Shown here: piece by piece, positions 51,228-63,955 of the stretch
Position numbering within the stretch: the first letter of the stretch is position 1
How the letters are laid out: the number at the start of each line of letters is the position of its first letter
Origin: Unio delphinus
Lineage: Eukaryota; Mollusca; Bivalvia; Unionida; Unionidae
NCBI GenBank assembly: GCA_029339505.1
Contig: JAQISU010000094.1
Coordinates: 2,944,001 to 3,008,000 of the forward strand
Direction of reading: 5' to 3'
DNA: 64,000 bases
The notes under the pieces: model-generated
What the model saw: only the letters and a program-made list of their open reading frames with translations
Database searches by the model: none
Told to the model about the DNA's origin: nothing
Made by a program: the position numbers and the translations under genes

Positions 51228-53095
51228 GCTATCATGGTATATGACACATCAGTTGATTTATGTAGACATGATATCATTTGATTTATATAGACATGATATC
51301 AGTTGATTTATGTAGACATGATATCAGTTGATTTATGTAGACTTGATATCAGTTGATTTATGTAGACATGATATCAGTTGATTTATGTAGTCATGATATC
51401 AGTTGATTTATGTAGACATGATATCAGTTGATTTATATATGCAATACTGTCAGGAGACATGATATCAGTTGATTTATGTATGCAATACTGTCAGGAGACA
51501 TGATATCAGTTGATTTATGTAGACATGATATCAGTTGATTTATGTAGACATGATATCAGTTGATTTATGTAGACTTGATATCAGTTGATTTATGTAGATC
51601 TGATATCAGTTGATTTATGTAGACTTGATATCTGTTGATTTATGTAGACTTGATATCAGTTGATTTATATATGCAATACTGTCAGGAGACATGATATGAG
51701 TTGATTTATGTAGACATGATATCAGTTGATTTATGTAGACATGATTTCAGTTGATTTATGTAGACTTGATATCAGTTGATTTATGTAGACTTGATATCAG
51801 TTGATTTATGTAGACTTGATATATGTTGATTTATGTTGACTTGATATCAGTTGATTTATATATGCAATACTGTCATGAGACATGATATCAGTTGATTTAT
51901 GTAGACCTGATATCAGTTGATTTATGTAGACATGATATCAGTTGATTTCAGTTGATTTATGAAGACATGATATCAGTTGATTTCAGTTGATTTATGTAGA
52001 CATGATATCAGTTGATTTATGTATGCAATACTGTCAGGAGACATATCAGTTGATTTATGTAGACATGATATCAGTTGATTTATGTAGACTTGATATCACT
52101 TGATTTATGTAGACTTGATATCAGTTGATTTATGTAGACTTGTTATCTGTTGATTTATGTAGACTTGATATCAGTTGATTTATATATGCAATACTGTCAG
52201 GAGACATGATTTCAGTTCATTTATGTAGACATGATATCAGTTGTTTTATGCAAACATGATATTAGTTGATTTATGTAGACTTGATATCAGTTGATTTATG
52301 TAGACTTGATATCAGTTGATTTATGTAGACTTGATATCTGCTGATTTATGTGGACTTGATATCAGTTGATTTATATATGCAATACTGTCAGGAGACATGA
52401 TATCAGTTGATTTATGTAGACATGATATCAGTTGATTTATGTAGACATTATATCAGTTGATTTCAGTTCATTTATGTAGACATGATATCAGGTGATTTAT
52501 GTATGCAATCCTGTCAGGAGACATGATATCAGTTGATTTATGTAGACATGATATCAGCTGATTTATTTAGACATGATGTCAGTTGATTTATGTAGACTTG
52601 ATATCATTTGATTTATGTAGACTTGATATTAGTTGATTTATGTAGACTTGATATCTGTTGATTTATGTAGACTTGATATCAGTTGATTTATATATGCAAT
52701 ACTGTCAGGAGACATGATATGAGTTGATTTATGTAGACATGATATCAGTTGATTTATGTAGACATAATATCAGTTGATTTATGTAGACATGATATTAATT
52801 GATTTCAGTTGATTTATATAGACATGATATCAGTTGATTTATATATGCAATACTGTCAGGAGACATGATATCAGTTGATTTATGTAGACATGATATCAGT
52901 TGATTTAAGTTGATTTATTTAGACATGATATCAGTTGATTTATGTATGCAATACTGTCATGATACATGACATATCAGTTGGTGTATATATGAAATACTGT
53001 TATGATACATGACATATCAGTTGGTTTATATATGAAATACTGTCATGATACATGACATCATTTGGTTTATAATATAAAATACTGTCATGATACAT
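51228..53095. repeat. 25-bp minisatellite with interspersed longer variant
   Basis: Unit gatatcagttgatttatgta, then gacat/gactt; about 70 copies. At intervals a variant with atatatgcaatactgtcagg, then agacat, is inserted (51439, 51478, 51668, 51860, 52022, 52186, 52374, 52504, 52693, 52846 and 52944), giving a higher-order period near 190 bp in the middle. The 3' end degrades into a catgatacatgacat form. It starts about 290 bp after the Polinton. Confidence 0.93.
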
Positions 53096-53099
53096 GGCA

Positions 53100-54283
53100 T
53101 CACAAAGACAATTTTCATAATATGTATCAAGATGCAACAAATTTACCCACCCATTACAATTCACCAGATGGAATATATGTACTGTACTGTGATATTAGTA
53201 CTTCCCTGTTTCTAATATGTTGCACATAAGCTAAGCCTTTGGAAGCAGAGATCCATTCTAGAAATTGTATTACCTACACATGCGATATAGTGTCACAAGC
53301 AAGAGTGACATGCTAGTTCCATGAAAGTTTTTGATATGGTTCTACCTCCTTTTGTGGTGTCATCAAATTTAGCACTTCCGTTCATTAAAGAGCATGATCT
53401 ATTTTAAAACCAGAAGACAGTAAACTGACAGTGGACTTTTATATTAAGTCTCTTCATTGATCTGTGAATAAATTTATTAGTTATGAAATTTGATGTACTG
53501 AACATTTGTCAGCCATCACAGTTCTTTAATTATTTTGTATGGATACTTGTATGATTTTTCTGAAATTGTTTATTGGCACGAAATGTTTTACACTTTGTAC
53601 TGCTATTATTCATGAAAAAATATTTGTAGAATTGATTAGCAAATCAGAATTATTATTCATCAGATTTACCACACATCAGGTGTAATTAAGTGACATGTAA
53701 ACAGCATATTATACAATTTTTCATGTACACATTGTTATGGAATTGGGGTCGGCATGGCAGTTTTCTGATTATGCACTATCATGGATCTGGGCTTGACTAT
53801 TTTCTGATGTATGGATTGTAATGAAATTAAGATTGGCTCGGCAATTTTCTGAAGTGTGCACTATTATGGAATCGGGGTGGCCATGCAATTTTCTGATGGA
53901 TGCATTGTCATGGAACTGGGTTTAGAGGTGTGGAATCCTCAAAATTTGAAACATCTTATATTGGTTTTTCTACAATATACATAGGCATATATCTGGCTAC
54001 TCCAGCAGCATACCATTATTTGCTGTTACTGGTAATCTGTCATGGAGTTGTAGAGCTTGTGTTACCAATTCATTTCACTGCATCACCCACAGAAAACCAA
54101 TGGTTCCATTAATGTCAGGTTCATCTCCATGTTGTGTCTCAGGGCATAACACTTGACTCAGATTGCCCCGGTAACAGTATAACCTCTCTGGTGTTGATTG
54201 TTTAAGCACCATTTTTATCAATTAATCAATCAGCCAATCCATCAGTTTGTCTACTCATAAAATTTATCTTTTTTATCTTCCAG
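53100..54283. other. Intron without recognised features
   Basis: A loose repeat of 'tttctgat...gcactatcatgga' phrases (53750-53930, about 55-60 bp period) is visible. No gene or transposon was recognised before the acceptor at 54284. Confidence 0.5.
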
Positions 54284-54478
54284 CTGAAGCTTACATTGGA
54301 GGAGTTAGTTTTGGCTGCATTCCTTGCTTTCAGTCTTGTCACCTCCCTCGTCATAGTGACTGTCTCCAAGTTCCGGATGTCTCGACCCTATGGAATCTAC
54401 CTCATGGTTCTTTATATTGTCTTCCTTGTGGTGGCAATTCTCACCGAAACTGGCATCATCAAGGCAGACATAAACTGA
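54284..54478 (+). CDS. SLC8B1: NCLX-like exchanger, last exon with stop codon
   Basis: A 195-nt exon after ttatcttccag, phase 0, ending in TGA. It encodes LKLTLEELVLAAFLAFSLVT, then SLVIVTVSKFRMSRPYGIYL and a final hydrophobic helix ending AILTETGIIKADIN. NCLX proteins end with the same layout: a helix, a short loop with SRxYG, and a last helix finishing 'LTExGxI'. The C-terminus is complete. Directly after the stop, degenerate copies of the last 65 bp are present. Confidence 0.9.
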   Translation: MKLTLEELVLAAFLAFSLVTSLVIVTVSKFRMSRPYGIYLMVLYIVFLVVAILTETGIIKADIN

Positions 54479-54605
54479 TGATCTTTATGTTGTCTTGTGG
54501 CGGTAATACTACAGCTGGCACCATCAAGGCCGATAAAAACTGATCATCATTTCGTGTCCTTCTTTGTGGTGGCAATCCTCAGTAAAACTGGTTCTTTCAA
54601 GGCAA
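54479..54605 (+). repeat. Two degenerate tandem copies of the end of the last exchanger exon
   Basis: The exon end ttgtcttccttgtggtggca, then caaggcagacataaactgat, is followed by ttgtcttgtggcggtaatac...caaggccgataaaaactgat (to about 54545) and then gtgtccttctttgtggtggc...tcaaggcaaagataact (to about 54613). Copies lie in the presumed 3' UTR and carry frameshifts. Confidence 0.75.
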
Positions 54606-54627
54606 AGATAACTATGATTATCTTTAC

Positions 54628-55554
54628 CGTATTTTCACGTATATAAGATTTTACGTATCCCGCACCCAGTGTGCATGTTATATTAATGGGGATCTTATCT
54701 AAGTATTTTTTAACACGAACGTATGGTACAGTGTGTGATATTGAAGGATGATTATTCCGGTCGATATTCACGTTTCACGATTTTCATTTCTAGTTGTAAA
54801 AACAATTGGGTATTTATTCAGTAATTGCCATGTTTCCTTGGATTCATCTTCTTAATCTCCTCTTCCTCCAACCTCCCATCACGTACATTCTTCTCACTGC
54901 AGCTAAATTCTCTTCCAGCAGCTCTGTTGCCACGCTCCTTGGCAAACTTGATGACGTCTAATTTAAAGTCGGCCGTATATGATTTTTGCTTCAGCATCAT
55001 GACAATTTTATAAATTTTAAAAATGCTAAGCAAATAGATCACTCATTTATATTTAACAGGAGACTGTTCCCACGTTTATATATTAGCTAACCACATACAT
55101 CGGGCATTTATTGGTCTATGTACGGTACTAATCCCACCCGCTGAAAACTTGGCCTAGCGGATCAATGAAGCCGCCTTTACATCCGGCGTTTATTGTTTTT
55201 GAATCTAGATACCAGGTACTAAACCCATCCGCTATTGGCCCAGTGGGAGATAAGAATAAACGATAACCATTGCGGTCCTGCCTCAGACAATTCTTTGATC
55301 TCAACTAAAAATGGTAATGAAGCCTTGTTTACATCTGACGGGTGATGGAACATTGAACAAATTTTCATTTATGATAAAGGAAAGATAACCACTGGAGATA
55401 GATTGCTCAGTTCGGCAGATGGCTAGACTGCGTACGTCTTATATTTGTGGGTGTCTTATTTAAAATATTTTTTACACAAATCGTCCAAACCGGCGTCTTA
55501 TATATGGGTGCGTCTTATAATTAGGTGCATCTTGAATGCATGAAAACACAGTAC
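54628..55554. mobile_element. pogo-like DNA element remnant
   Basis: The left end (taccgtattttcacgtatat, then aag) and right end (read inward cagtactgtgttttcatgca) are similar inverted ends; inside the right end, taagacgcacccatatataa-type text repeats. About 0.93 kb. It contains a short helix-turn-helix fragment (54818-55042) of pogo/Tigger type but no DDE domain. Confidence 0.6.
54818..55042 (-). pseudogene. pogo/Brinker-type DNA-binding domain fragment
   Basis: A 74-codon frame with KSYTADFKLDVIKFAKERGN, then RAAGREFSCSEKNVRDGRLE, the psq/BrkDBD-type helix-turn-helix of pogo-superfamily transposases. The conserved Trp after VRD is Gly here. The remainder of the transposase is deleted. Confidence 0.65.
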
Positions 55555-55817
55555 TGTTGTTCCATTTAAGCATAATAGGTACACATCATGGAAGGCAGGA
55601 ATGAGATGATTTGTTGTCTGTCACTTGTCCATTATCTGTCATTTGGCATCCATCTGTTAGAACAAGTTTTTTTTAATATTATTCCTGCTAAATAACTTGT
55701 AGGATTGCCTTAAAACTTTACACACACATTCATACCATTGGATCTGAATGAAAATTGTACTGCTCAGACAGTCAACATAGCTACTACATTTATCACTACC
55801 TAGTCCTCTTGACCACT

Positions 55818-56095
55818 CTGGTGTCCTAGTTGTTAAAAGTGTCTGCCTCAGATGCAGGAGGCCATGGGTTTAAACCATGACTGAGTCAAATCAAAGGAAA
55901 ATGGCACTAACACCTGCCTCGTTAGTGGCACTCAGCATTAAGAGGTTAGGGTTATGACTCGTCAGTGTCGGGGAAATGTGACTGGGTGGGACATCATGAT
56001 ATATGTATGCAGCATGATGCCCTTGTGCTAAACATTACTATCAACTGTCATGCTGCAGACATCGTAGCGATATGACTGAAAGATTGTTAAAGCTA
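55818..56095 (+). mobile_element. tRNA-derived SINE, family B, copy 3
   Basis: tggtgtcctagttgttaaaa, then gatgcaggaggccatgggtt, then accatgactgagtca form the head and B box; the body matches 1053-1345 and the tail matches 1-55. About 280 bp, plus strand. Confidence 0.7.
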
Positions 56096-56099
56096 CGAC

Positions 56100-58500
56100 A
56101 CTGCAGTAGACAATATTAAAGTTGGAACAACAAACAAGTTTAGAATTTCGCAGGTGTTCTTAATGAAAGAGAGTTTATAGCTGGTAGAAAGGGTGCATCA
56201 TTACAATATTACTCAAATACTTTCATGCATATTTTGCAGGAATGAAACTTCTCAGGTTTTAGTCATAATTCAGCTTTTTTAATGCAACCCAGTTTTCCTT
56301 GTTTGTTAAAATTTCTGGCAGACTTTTTCTGATTTTAAATTATTTAAAATATTTTTTTATCGAGATAATTCAAGTGGGAAAGAAAGTAACAAAAATTAAG
56401 AACCATATACTGGAAGTTAACCATGATATAAGAATTTTTCATGGTTCATTATTTCTTAGTGCATTTTGTTGCAGTTTTGAGTTCTATCCTCACAAGCTCA
56501 AGATCTTTTGAAATAATTTCATTGCTTGTATGGAATTTCAATTTGTTGAAAGAGGAAAATGTATGGACATCACTAAATTTGACCTGTCAATAAAACATCC
56601 TTTCAACTGCCCTTCAGATGCTTGGAAAATTTTCATTTTTTTTAAGACTGGTTCCATTTTTGATTATGTCTAATGTTCAAAATTCTGTTTTGCCCCACAT
56701 TTGTATTGACTTTACTGTTAGATGTTGTTAGATGATGATACTCAATGTTACAGAGATAAAGTAAGATGCAGCATGAAATTACATTTTTCTTACGTGTTCT
56801 TTGTAAGTTAATAAATGGAGGGCATTTTATTTCTCTTATGTTTTGTCATATGGTACAATTAAGAGTTCAATGTTGTTTTTTTCTGAGTTTTAAGTGATAT
56901 AAACTCTCAGTTTCCGAATCACACAGCAAATAAATCCCAAAGGGCATTATGTAGGCTGTGTGAGTTGGCAATTGACAGTTTATACCATGATAAACTCAGA
57001 AGAAACATTAAACTCTTAAAATTGCAATTATTTAAAATTGTATTTTCTTTAATTGGTATATCTGTTTTTGTTAAAGATATTTCCTATCAGTATTAGAGCC
57101 TGTTAAAGCATATGAAATCTTGTTGAGGCATCTGCTACTTAGCTATTTATAGAAATGGAGATTCTCCATCAGCAACATAAGAGCTACATCAGTATCAAAG
57201 AAAAGGTTTTGACAAACACCAAGGCACTACAAAGCTGTGTCATTTATGCATAGGTTCTTCATAGCTATATTGTGAAAACCAAAGCACTTATGGCTGTGTT
57301 ATGAACACTAAGTCACTTAACATACCTGTCAACTTTCAAAAGCCAAGTGGGAAGATTGAATAACAACATAGAGAGATTGGGATCTAAGTTTAGAGCTATT
57401 CGTGAGGCATTTTTTATGCATACAATTCTCAAAGGATATGTCAGTGGCACAAAACAGAAACTTTGTTGGGTGGTGGCTATCGCCCTCACCCACACAATGC
57501 CTCGATGTGTGAGCACCCATGGGATGCATGTTATTTTCCTCCAGGACATGCCTCCTTTAATTATTCTGGTCAGATGTGGCTAAATTGCATCATAGCTAAA
57601 GATTTAACTTTAGTACACAAGCATTAAGGCCAGTGTGACTAAGTAACAGTTGATCCTTTCCATTTGCATTTATCTTGTGAAAAGACTGCCTCCCTGACAT
57701 ACTTCAAGAAAGCCATGATATACAGTGGGTGTATATAAGGACCAGCACTTGTTTGGCAGATAAACAATTCCCTATTTTGTTTTTACTTAAAATACCTGTG
57801 ACTGCATTTAACAGCTCAAATCTGCTGTCACAAAGTTGCCATACACATGGCAACTGTTTTCCCCATGTTTTTTATCCCAACTTATTTGCTTAGGGTCACC
57901 GCATAAGACATATAACACTTTTTTCTAAAATAAAATATTTATTCTAAATGAGTTCTTTGTGGGCACATATACTGCATGGTATTTATTGTTTTCATTCCTT
58001 GTTTTAATTTAATCATGGTCATTTAAGTTTTTATATATATGGCACAGGAATACCAGGTGTTTACTGGTGTTAATTTTCTTTGGTGGGAATGGGGATGCTA
58101 TTTTGCTTGTAGAGAAAATTATACAGCATTCACTGATGACTAATTTGATTGAAACTAATTAGTGACAGTTAAATAGTTGTGGTTTTTGTGTGACTACTTT
58201 TGTTGTGGTTGTTAAAAAACATGAAATTTATGCAAGTAATGTTTAAACTTAACATTCTATTTGCTGAAGAAAAAGAACATTGTAGTGTGATATTATTTGA
58301 TCACAACAATATTCACGTGAAAAATAGAACATGGCTTCTGTGAATTGCATATGATATATGTATGTAGGATTTGTATGAAGAAATGAAAATCAACAGACAA
58401 TATAATAATTTGGAGTTTTCTGCAAAGGATAGATATAATGAGATATACCACACAGAGGTAGGTGTGGAACAATGATCAGGAGCTTTTTTTTTCTACGTGA
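56100..58500. other. 3' flank of the exchanger gene, no gene seen
   Basis: AT-rich. Frames at 56299-56511 and 57313-57583 lack recognisable domains. Near 57318 catacctgtcaactttcaaa resembles ends of a common aquatic DNA transposon family, but no partner end was found. A 20-bp-scale 'agtttctga' text near 56880-57010 is partly palindromic (aactctcagtttccga). Confidence 0.45.
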
Positions 58501-58509
58501 GAGTTGGCA

Positions 58510-58870
58510 GGTAGGATTGAATAGCTGTGACATGAACACTGAGGCACTTCATAGCTGTGTCATGAGCACTATGGCATTTTATTGCTGTTTCGTGAGCACC
58601 ATGGCACTTCATCATTTGTCATGAACACCAAGGCACTTCATAGCCATTTTATGAAGACCAAGACACTTGTAAATATGTCATAAGGACCAACTTAGATTGA
58701 TAGCCATGTCAGTAATTGCCAGGGCACTTCATATGTATCATGGCTAACAAGGTACTTAATTGTCAGTAACACGAAGGCCCTTTTTTAGATGTGTCATGGA
58801 GACCAATTTTACTTAATTGCTGTGTCATGAACTACCAGTTACTTCCTAGCTGTGTCATGAACAACTTTTA
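58510..58870. repeat. Degenerate ~41-bp tandem repeat
   Basis: About eight diverged units of the form tagctgtgtcatgaacacca, then aggcacttca. Two related units lie upstream at 57225-57320. Heavily mutated, hence old. Confidence 0.7.
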
Positions 58871-58929
58871 ATCATATTCCTGATATAAAGATGTGACAAT
58901 TGCTGATTTATGTTTATTTATTATTTTAT

Positions 58930-59177
58930 TTTATGTGTGAACGACATTTTTCAGCTCAATATAGGCTATACATGGCAGCCGGTATTAATGGTGGAGGAAG
59001 AACACGGAAAATCCCCGGAAAGAACCACCGACCCACGAGAAGCTACTCATTCATAATAGAAGCTTTCTCACATGACTACATTAGCCAAATCATAGACTCG
59101 AACCCACGCAGACAGAGGTGAGATGGCAGTGATTCGTAATGGACAGCGCTTTAGACTACTCTGCCACTTGGGGCCCC
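58930..59177 (-). mobile_element. tRNA-derived SINE, family A, copy 5
   Basis: Minus-strand copy: head ggggccccaagtggcagagt at 59177, B-box-like gtgggttcgagtctatg, tail aaaaatgtcgtt. It contains a short insertion (tcattcataatagaagc) relative to copy 1. Confidence 0.75.
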
Positions 59178-59269
59178 AACTAGTTTATGTAGATCGAATT
59201 ATATTTCCTGGACATAAACATGACAATTACATGGTTTACTTACAGTTTACCAATATACTGTACAAAGAA

Positions 59270-60090
59270 TTAGGGTAAGAAGAACCGTATTGATTTTGGG
59301 GTAGAAATGTTTACGGTCCGAGTCACCTTGACTGATAAAACTGGTTTCCACACAATGACATTAATTCTGCATTACTGACCTGGATCAAACTTTGCCAATG
59401 GCTTGCACATTGCAAAAGGAAGAAGCATTTTAATATGGAATCAAAATGATTACTGACCAAGGTAACTATGACTGAAAGAATAAAAACAGTTTTTGCACAG
59501 TAACATAAGTTCTACATTATAGACCTGGACCAGACTTTGCCGATAGCTTACACTTTGGAGAAAGAAGAAGTCTAATGATATAGGAATAAAAACAGTTCAG
59601 TTGCTGTGACTCAAACAAAAAGTGGTTTCTGTACAAAAAGTTAGTTTATCTATGTAGGGGACTATTAAACATATAACACTTTGTTATGGTATTCATGTTT
59701 TTAGATAGATTCATGTACTAATATGCAGCTTGTTTCATACTTAATATTGAATGATATCCTAGCTCCTCGGCCACGATATATCTGGGCTCCCATTTGATAA
59801 CATATCCAGGCTTGTGTGTCATAACATACCAAGACTCGTCACGGTAGTGAGTGTCTCAACCCTGAAGTTTCAAAATTGTCTGATGGAATAATCCTTTATT
59901 TAGAAGCCAATAATGAACATTCGAGGGTTATTTTGATTGGCCAGTGATTTTAAGTCCTTATTAAATGATGTATTTTCCATTGAATGCTATTTTATCTAAA
60001 GCATTTAATAAACCTTCGAGGGTTATTTTGATTGGCTATTGATTTTTAGTCATTAAATTATGTGATTTCCATTGAAATAGTTACTTCATT
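59270..60090. repeat. Two local duplications in the 3' flank
   Basis: A unit of about 150 bp is repeated with divergence from 59290 to 59640 (gacctggatcaaactttgcc near 59378; gacctggaccagactttgcc near 59521). A second unit of about 95 bp is repeated at 59915 and 60012 (cgagggttattttgattggc in both). Neither is coding. Confidence 0.7.
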
Positions 60091-60559
60091 TTATTTAATA
60101 CACAGGCAATTAATTATTTGCATATTTTTGTGTGTGAAATATTTAATAATTTATCTTTCTTTCAACATTATTGAAAATGTCCATGATAATGGTTAGAAAC
60201 AGTCGCCCATATTTTTAGTTTTATAAGATATCATGATAGTAAAGTCGGTGAATGTTTTAGACATGTTATTTTACTAATTGTAGGTTTTTTTTATAAAAGA
60301 TTTGACTTTGAAGCAAAGTTTAATTTAGTAAAGACAAAGTCATGTGAAATGACTCTCATTTATATTATAAGAAGGAGATTTGTTTTTTTTATACATGACC
60401 ACCACCTCAGTCAGACTGCTTTTCCCATCAGACAAGTGGTCTTTTGGGGCTTTAAATATTTGTGAGCAAATATTTATAATTTGTTATTTTCCAAACAAAT
60501 GAAATTGTATCAAAGTTGTGTATTAAACATATCACTTATTATGACAAAATTTTAATTTT

Positions 60560-60688
<129 letters not shown>

Positions 60689-60689
60689 G

Positions 60690-63160
60690 ATTTTTAAAAA
60701 AAAAGTATTCATGAAATTGTTATTGTCCAAGAAATTAGAAACTGTGCCAAGATTGTATATACTTTTTCTCACCTGTTTATGACTAAATGTTGACACATGA
60801 AAGCATTCTATACGCATATTCTATGCAGCTTATTACTAATGGAACAAACTAAAGTCAGTTTTATCCCCTTATTATCATTGTTCTCAGCCTATATTGTATG
60901 GAGGCTGTCAATAGTATTATCTGTATCCATACATTGGTATTTATATATCATTTTGCAGATTTTGCTTATACTTGAAATCCGAATACATGTGTTGGGAAAT
61001 TCTGGGTCTGGTGTGATTGTTACCGTTTTCTATATATAAAATAAAATACTTGACTAAATTATAGCCCTTGCTTGACTTTAAAGTAATATATTTATCCTTG
61101 AAAATATATATTTTCACTAGCGGCATCTGTGGCTTCTGAAAACATTTTTCTAGACACAACTCTGTGATATTGATGCCATGCTAGATCATGTTTATATTTG
61201 TTCAGTTTGTATTGTCTGCATTGTTCCATCAGTAGAACCAATAGAATAGTTTATTTTGAGTGATATGTTTGATTTTGTAATGTTTTATCTCAGTCAGCAA
61301 ATTGACTATTTATAACACCCTTTTTCAGCATTTTTTCAACATATTCTAGTCATTTGAAAATTGGCTAATAAGTTTGGATTTTTTGTTTGCATCTTAAAAT
61401 CAAGATGGCAGTTTTCTTTTATGCATGGCTAGCTTACGTTCCATCCATTACGCTTTGGTGTAATCATTATGCTTTTTTCCTCCAGAAAATTATGCATTAT
61501 GCTACAATGTATATAAATTACACCATTTTGGTACAATAAAAAATAAAATGTAAAAAAAAAATCAATAAAAAATTGGTTTTGTAATTTTTTTTATCTCTTA
61601 TATCCACTGATATAAATTTGAGAATATTCTTAAAACGATTACTGCCCTGAGAATAGCATAAATGTACTTTCCTTATTTGCTATTTATAGCAACTGAATAT
61701 GACCCATTTCCAACAAAACTGACGAATTGTTTCAAATGTGTCACAGACTTATTTCATTCATAAACAAGTTAAGTTGAGAACCAGTTTGTACTTTTAGAGA
61801 CAATGACGCCAGATATTAAGAGAAATGTTTTATGTTGTGAGTTGTGGATGATATATGATGGAAAATGTGAGAGCAAATGGATCAAAAGTTGCCAGATCAA
61901 GGAAAAAAACCAACAGATCAAGACTGCTTTACAAACTTTAAAATTATATGAGTGTAATGTAATATAACAATCCGAGCATCTGACCTCTTTGTGGATTGCC
62001 AGTTCACGATCATTCAGTGAACATTATACATTGAGAATAGTTGACAAGTGCTGAATATAAATAATTTTTCAGTAAATTTTATGCTTGTATTATGGTACTA
62101 GTACATATGGATTATGCGGTTTTTTTTGTGACGAGAGCTTTGAACAGCTCCAGAATCGGGTTAGTAGCAAAAACCTACATGCTGTAATTCAGGCATGTAA
62201 TATAGAGATTAGACTTTTCACAGCCAAATTATGTTTTTTTTGCAACTTATAATAGCAATAATTATGCTTATGCCTTGCAGGCATGTATCTGCTTAGGGCG
62301 ATTTTAGTAACGAAAAGTTGTTTTTTTCTTTGTTGATTAAAACACGGATGCTTGCTGCAGGTGGTGAACATAATACTTTCTGGTAAATTGAATGGACATT
62401 GTGGCCTATGTTCAGCCAAGTTTTCATATGTTCACATTTTCAAGTGATTATTGTATAATTATTATAGGAATATTTGCATATTCTATATAGATAAAAATGA
62501 AAAAAATACCTCATTTATTGCAAACATTTTTAATATATGCATCAAAGAGATTGTTTATAAATATGATGTCTAAATATTTGTAAATTTGTTTTAGGTATTA
62601 TGATTTGCTAATGAATAGCTCATGTTTGCTTTTATTTAGAATTACTTTAGTTTCAGTTTTCTTTTTCTATTATATCCAAGTCTGTAATTAATTAACTGCA
62701 GGAAAGCATCATTGCATCCACATTTTTTAAAATTTATTCGCATTCATGTTACTTAACTCCATTCCTATAGAATTCCGTTTCTTTTTTACATGTTAGATCT
62801 TAATGCACAGTACAGGTGTATCTATCGGATTTCTTTTAAAGTTGATTTGATTTTGAAATGTGTGGATTTTTGTTTTTGTTGCTGAAATTGGTCCGCTTCA
62901 AAAGTCTTTCATGAAAAGCTGTTTTGACTGGAAAAATGGGTTTTACTGAAACTCACAGATATACATGTACCTTTAAATCTTCCACTGATATGCAACCACC
63001 CAGAAATAGCATCTTTAATTTCAGCTCTTTTTATGAAACGTGTAAATAAATGCACAAACATTTATTTACAGGTTAGATCATATATCATTACCTTCTGTTC
63101 CCAAAGTATGGAGAAAACATAAAAAGAAAGAGAATCCATGAATCTCTCTTGTTGCATTGT
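60690..63160. other. 3' flank, no gene seen
   Basis: Apart from the dispersed repeat at 61435-61700, this is unique AT-rich sequence with frames below 90 codons and no domain recognised. Confidence 0.5.
61435..61700. repeat. Dispersed repeat, copy related to 63440-63720
   Basis: Shared text with 63440-63720: ttggtgtaatc, then tttttcc, later aaatttgagaatattct, then actgc and tgtactttcct. Both also contain 'tatataa' spacers. Family unknown. Confidence 0.5.
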
Positions 63161-63161
63161 C

Positions 63162-63211
<50 letters not shown>
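63161..63211. repeat. (TA)n microsatellite
   Basis: About 25 TA dinucleotides. Confidence 0.95.
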
Positions 63212-63214
<3 letters not shown>

Positions 63215-63639
63215 AAATTATGTATGGAAACTAGGTCACTGTGACATTCATTATTTTTGTTTTCTTTCTGGATAGATTCCAGGAATATTTGGAGTTATTG
63301 ATTCAGAATGATATACCAGTCCTGGTAACCTGAACAGAAAATGATGGAACAAGTTTAACAATATATATACATTCAAATTTAGATGCTATAAATTATACAA
63401 TTTTTATTTCCTGTTGTTATTACATTTATAATTACATAACTACCATTACAGTTTTGGTGTAATCGTAACACATTTTTCCACCTAATTATATCTTAAACTT
63501 GCATGTATATGGTTTATGGTTTTTCATACGTCGATAAAATTAAACATAAAGCAATAAAATATTGTGCTTATCATCTCATTAATTTTACTCATAAATTTGA
63601 GAATATTCTACAAAGATGACTGCTGTGCAAGAGTACCTT

Positions 63640-63955
63640 AAGAGTACTAGATGTGCATGTACTTTCCTAATTTTCTATTTATATTATCTGTAAAATGTAC
63701 ATGTACTTTCCTAATTTTCTATTTATATTAACTGTAAGATGTATATGTACTTTCCTAATTTTCTATTTATATTAACTGTAAGATGTACATTTACATTCCT
63801 AATTTTCTATTTATATTAACTGTAAGATGTACATGTACTTTCCTAATTTTCTATTTATATTAACTGTAAGTTGTACATGTACTTTCCTAATTTTCTATTT
63901 ATATTAACTCTACGATGTACATGTACTTTCCTAATTTTCTATTTATATTAACTGT
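63640..63955. repeat. ~44-bp minisatellite, about 7 copies
   Basis: Unit gtacatgtactttcctaatt, then ttctatttatattaactgta, then agat. The first unit joins the dispersed repeat at 63440-63650, so the array grew from that repeat's end. Confidence 0.9.

Noticed and set aside
57313..57600. DNA transposon end (catacctgtcaacttt)
   Set aside because: The phrase resembles a widespread transposon terminus, but no inverted partner or transposase was found nearby.
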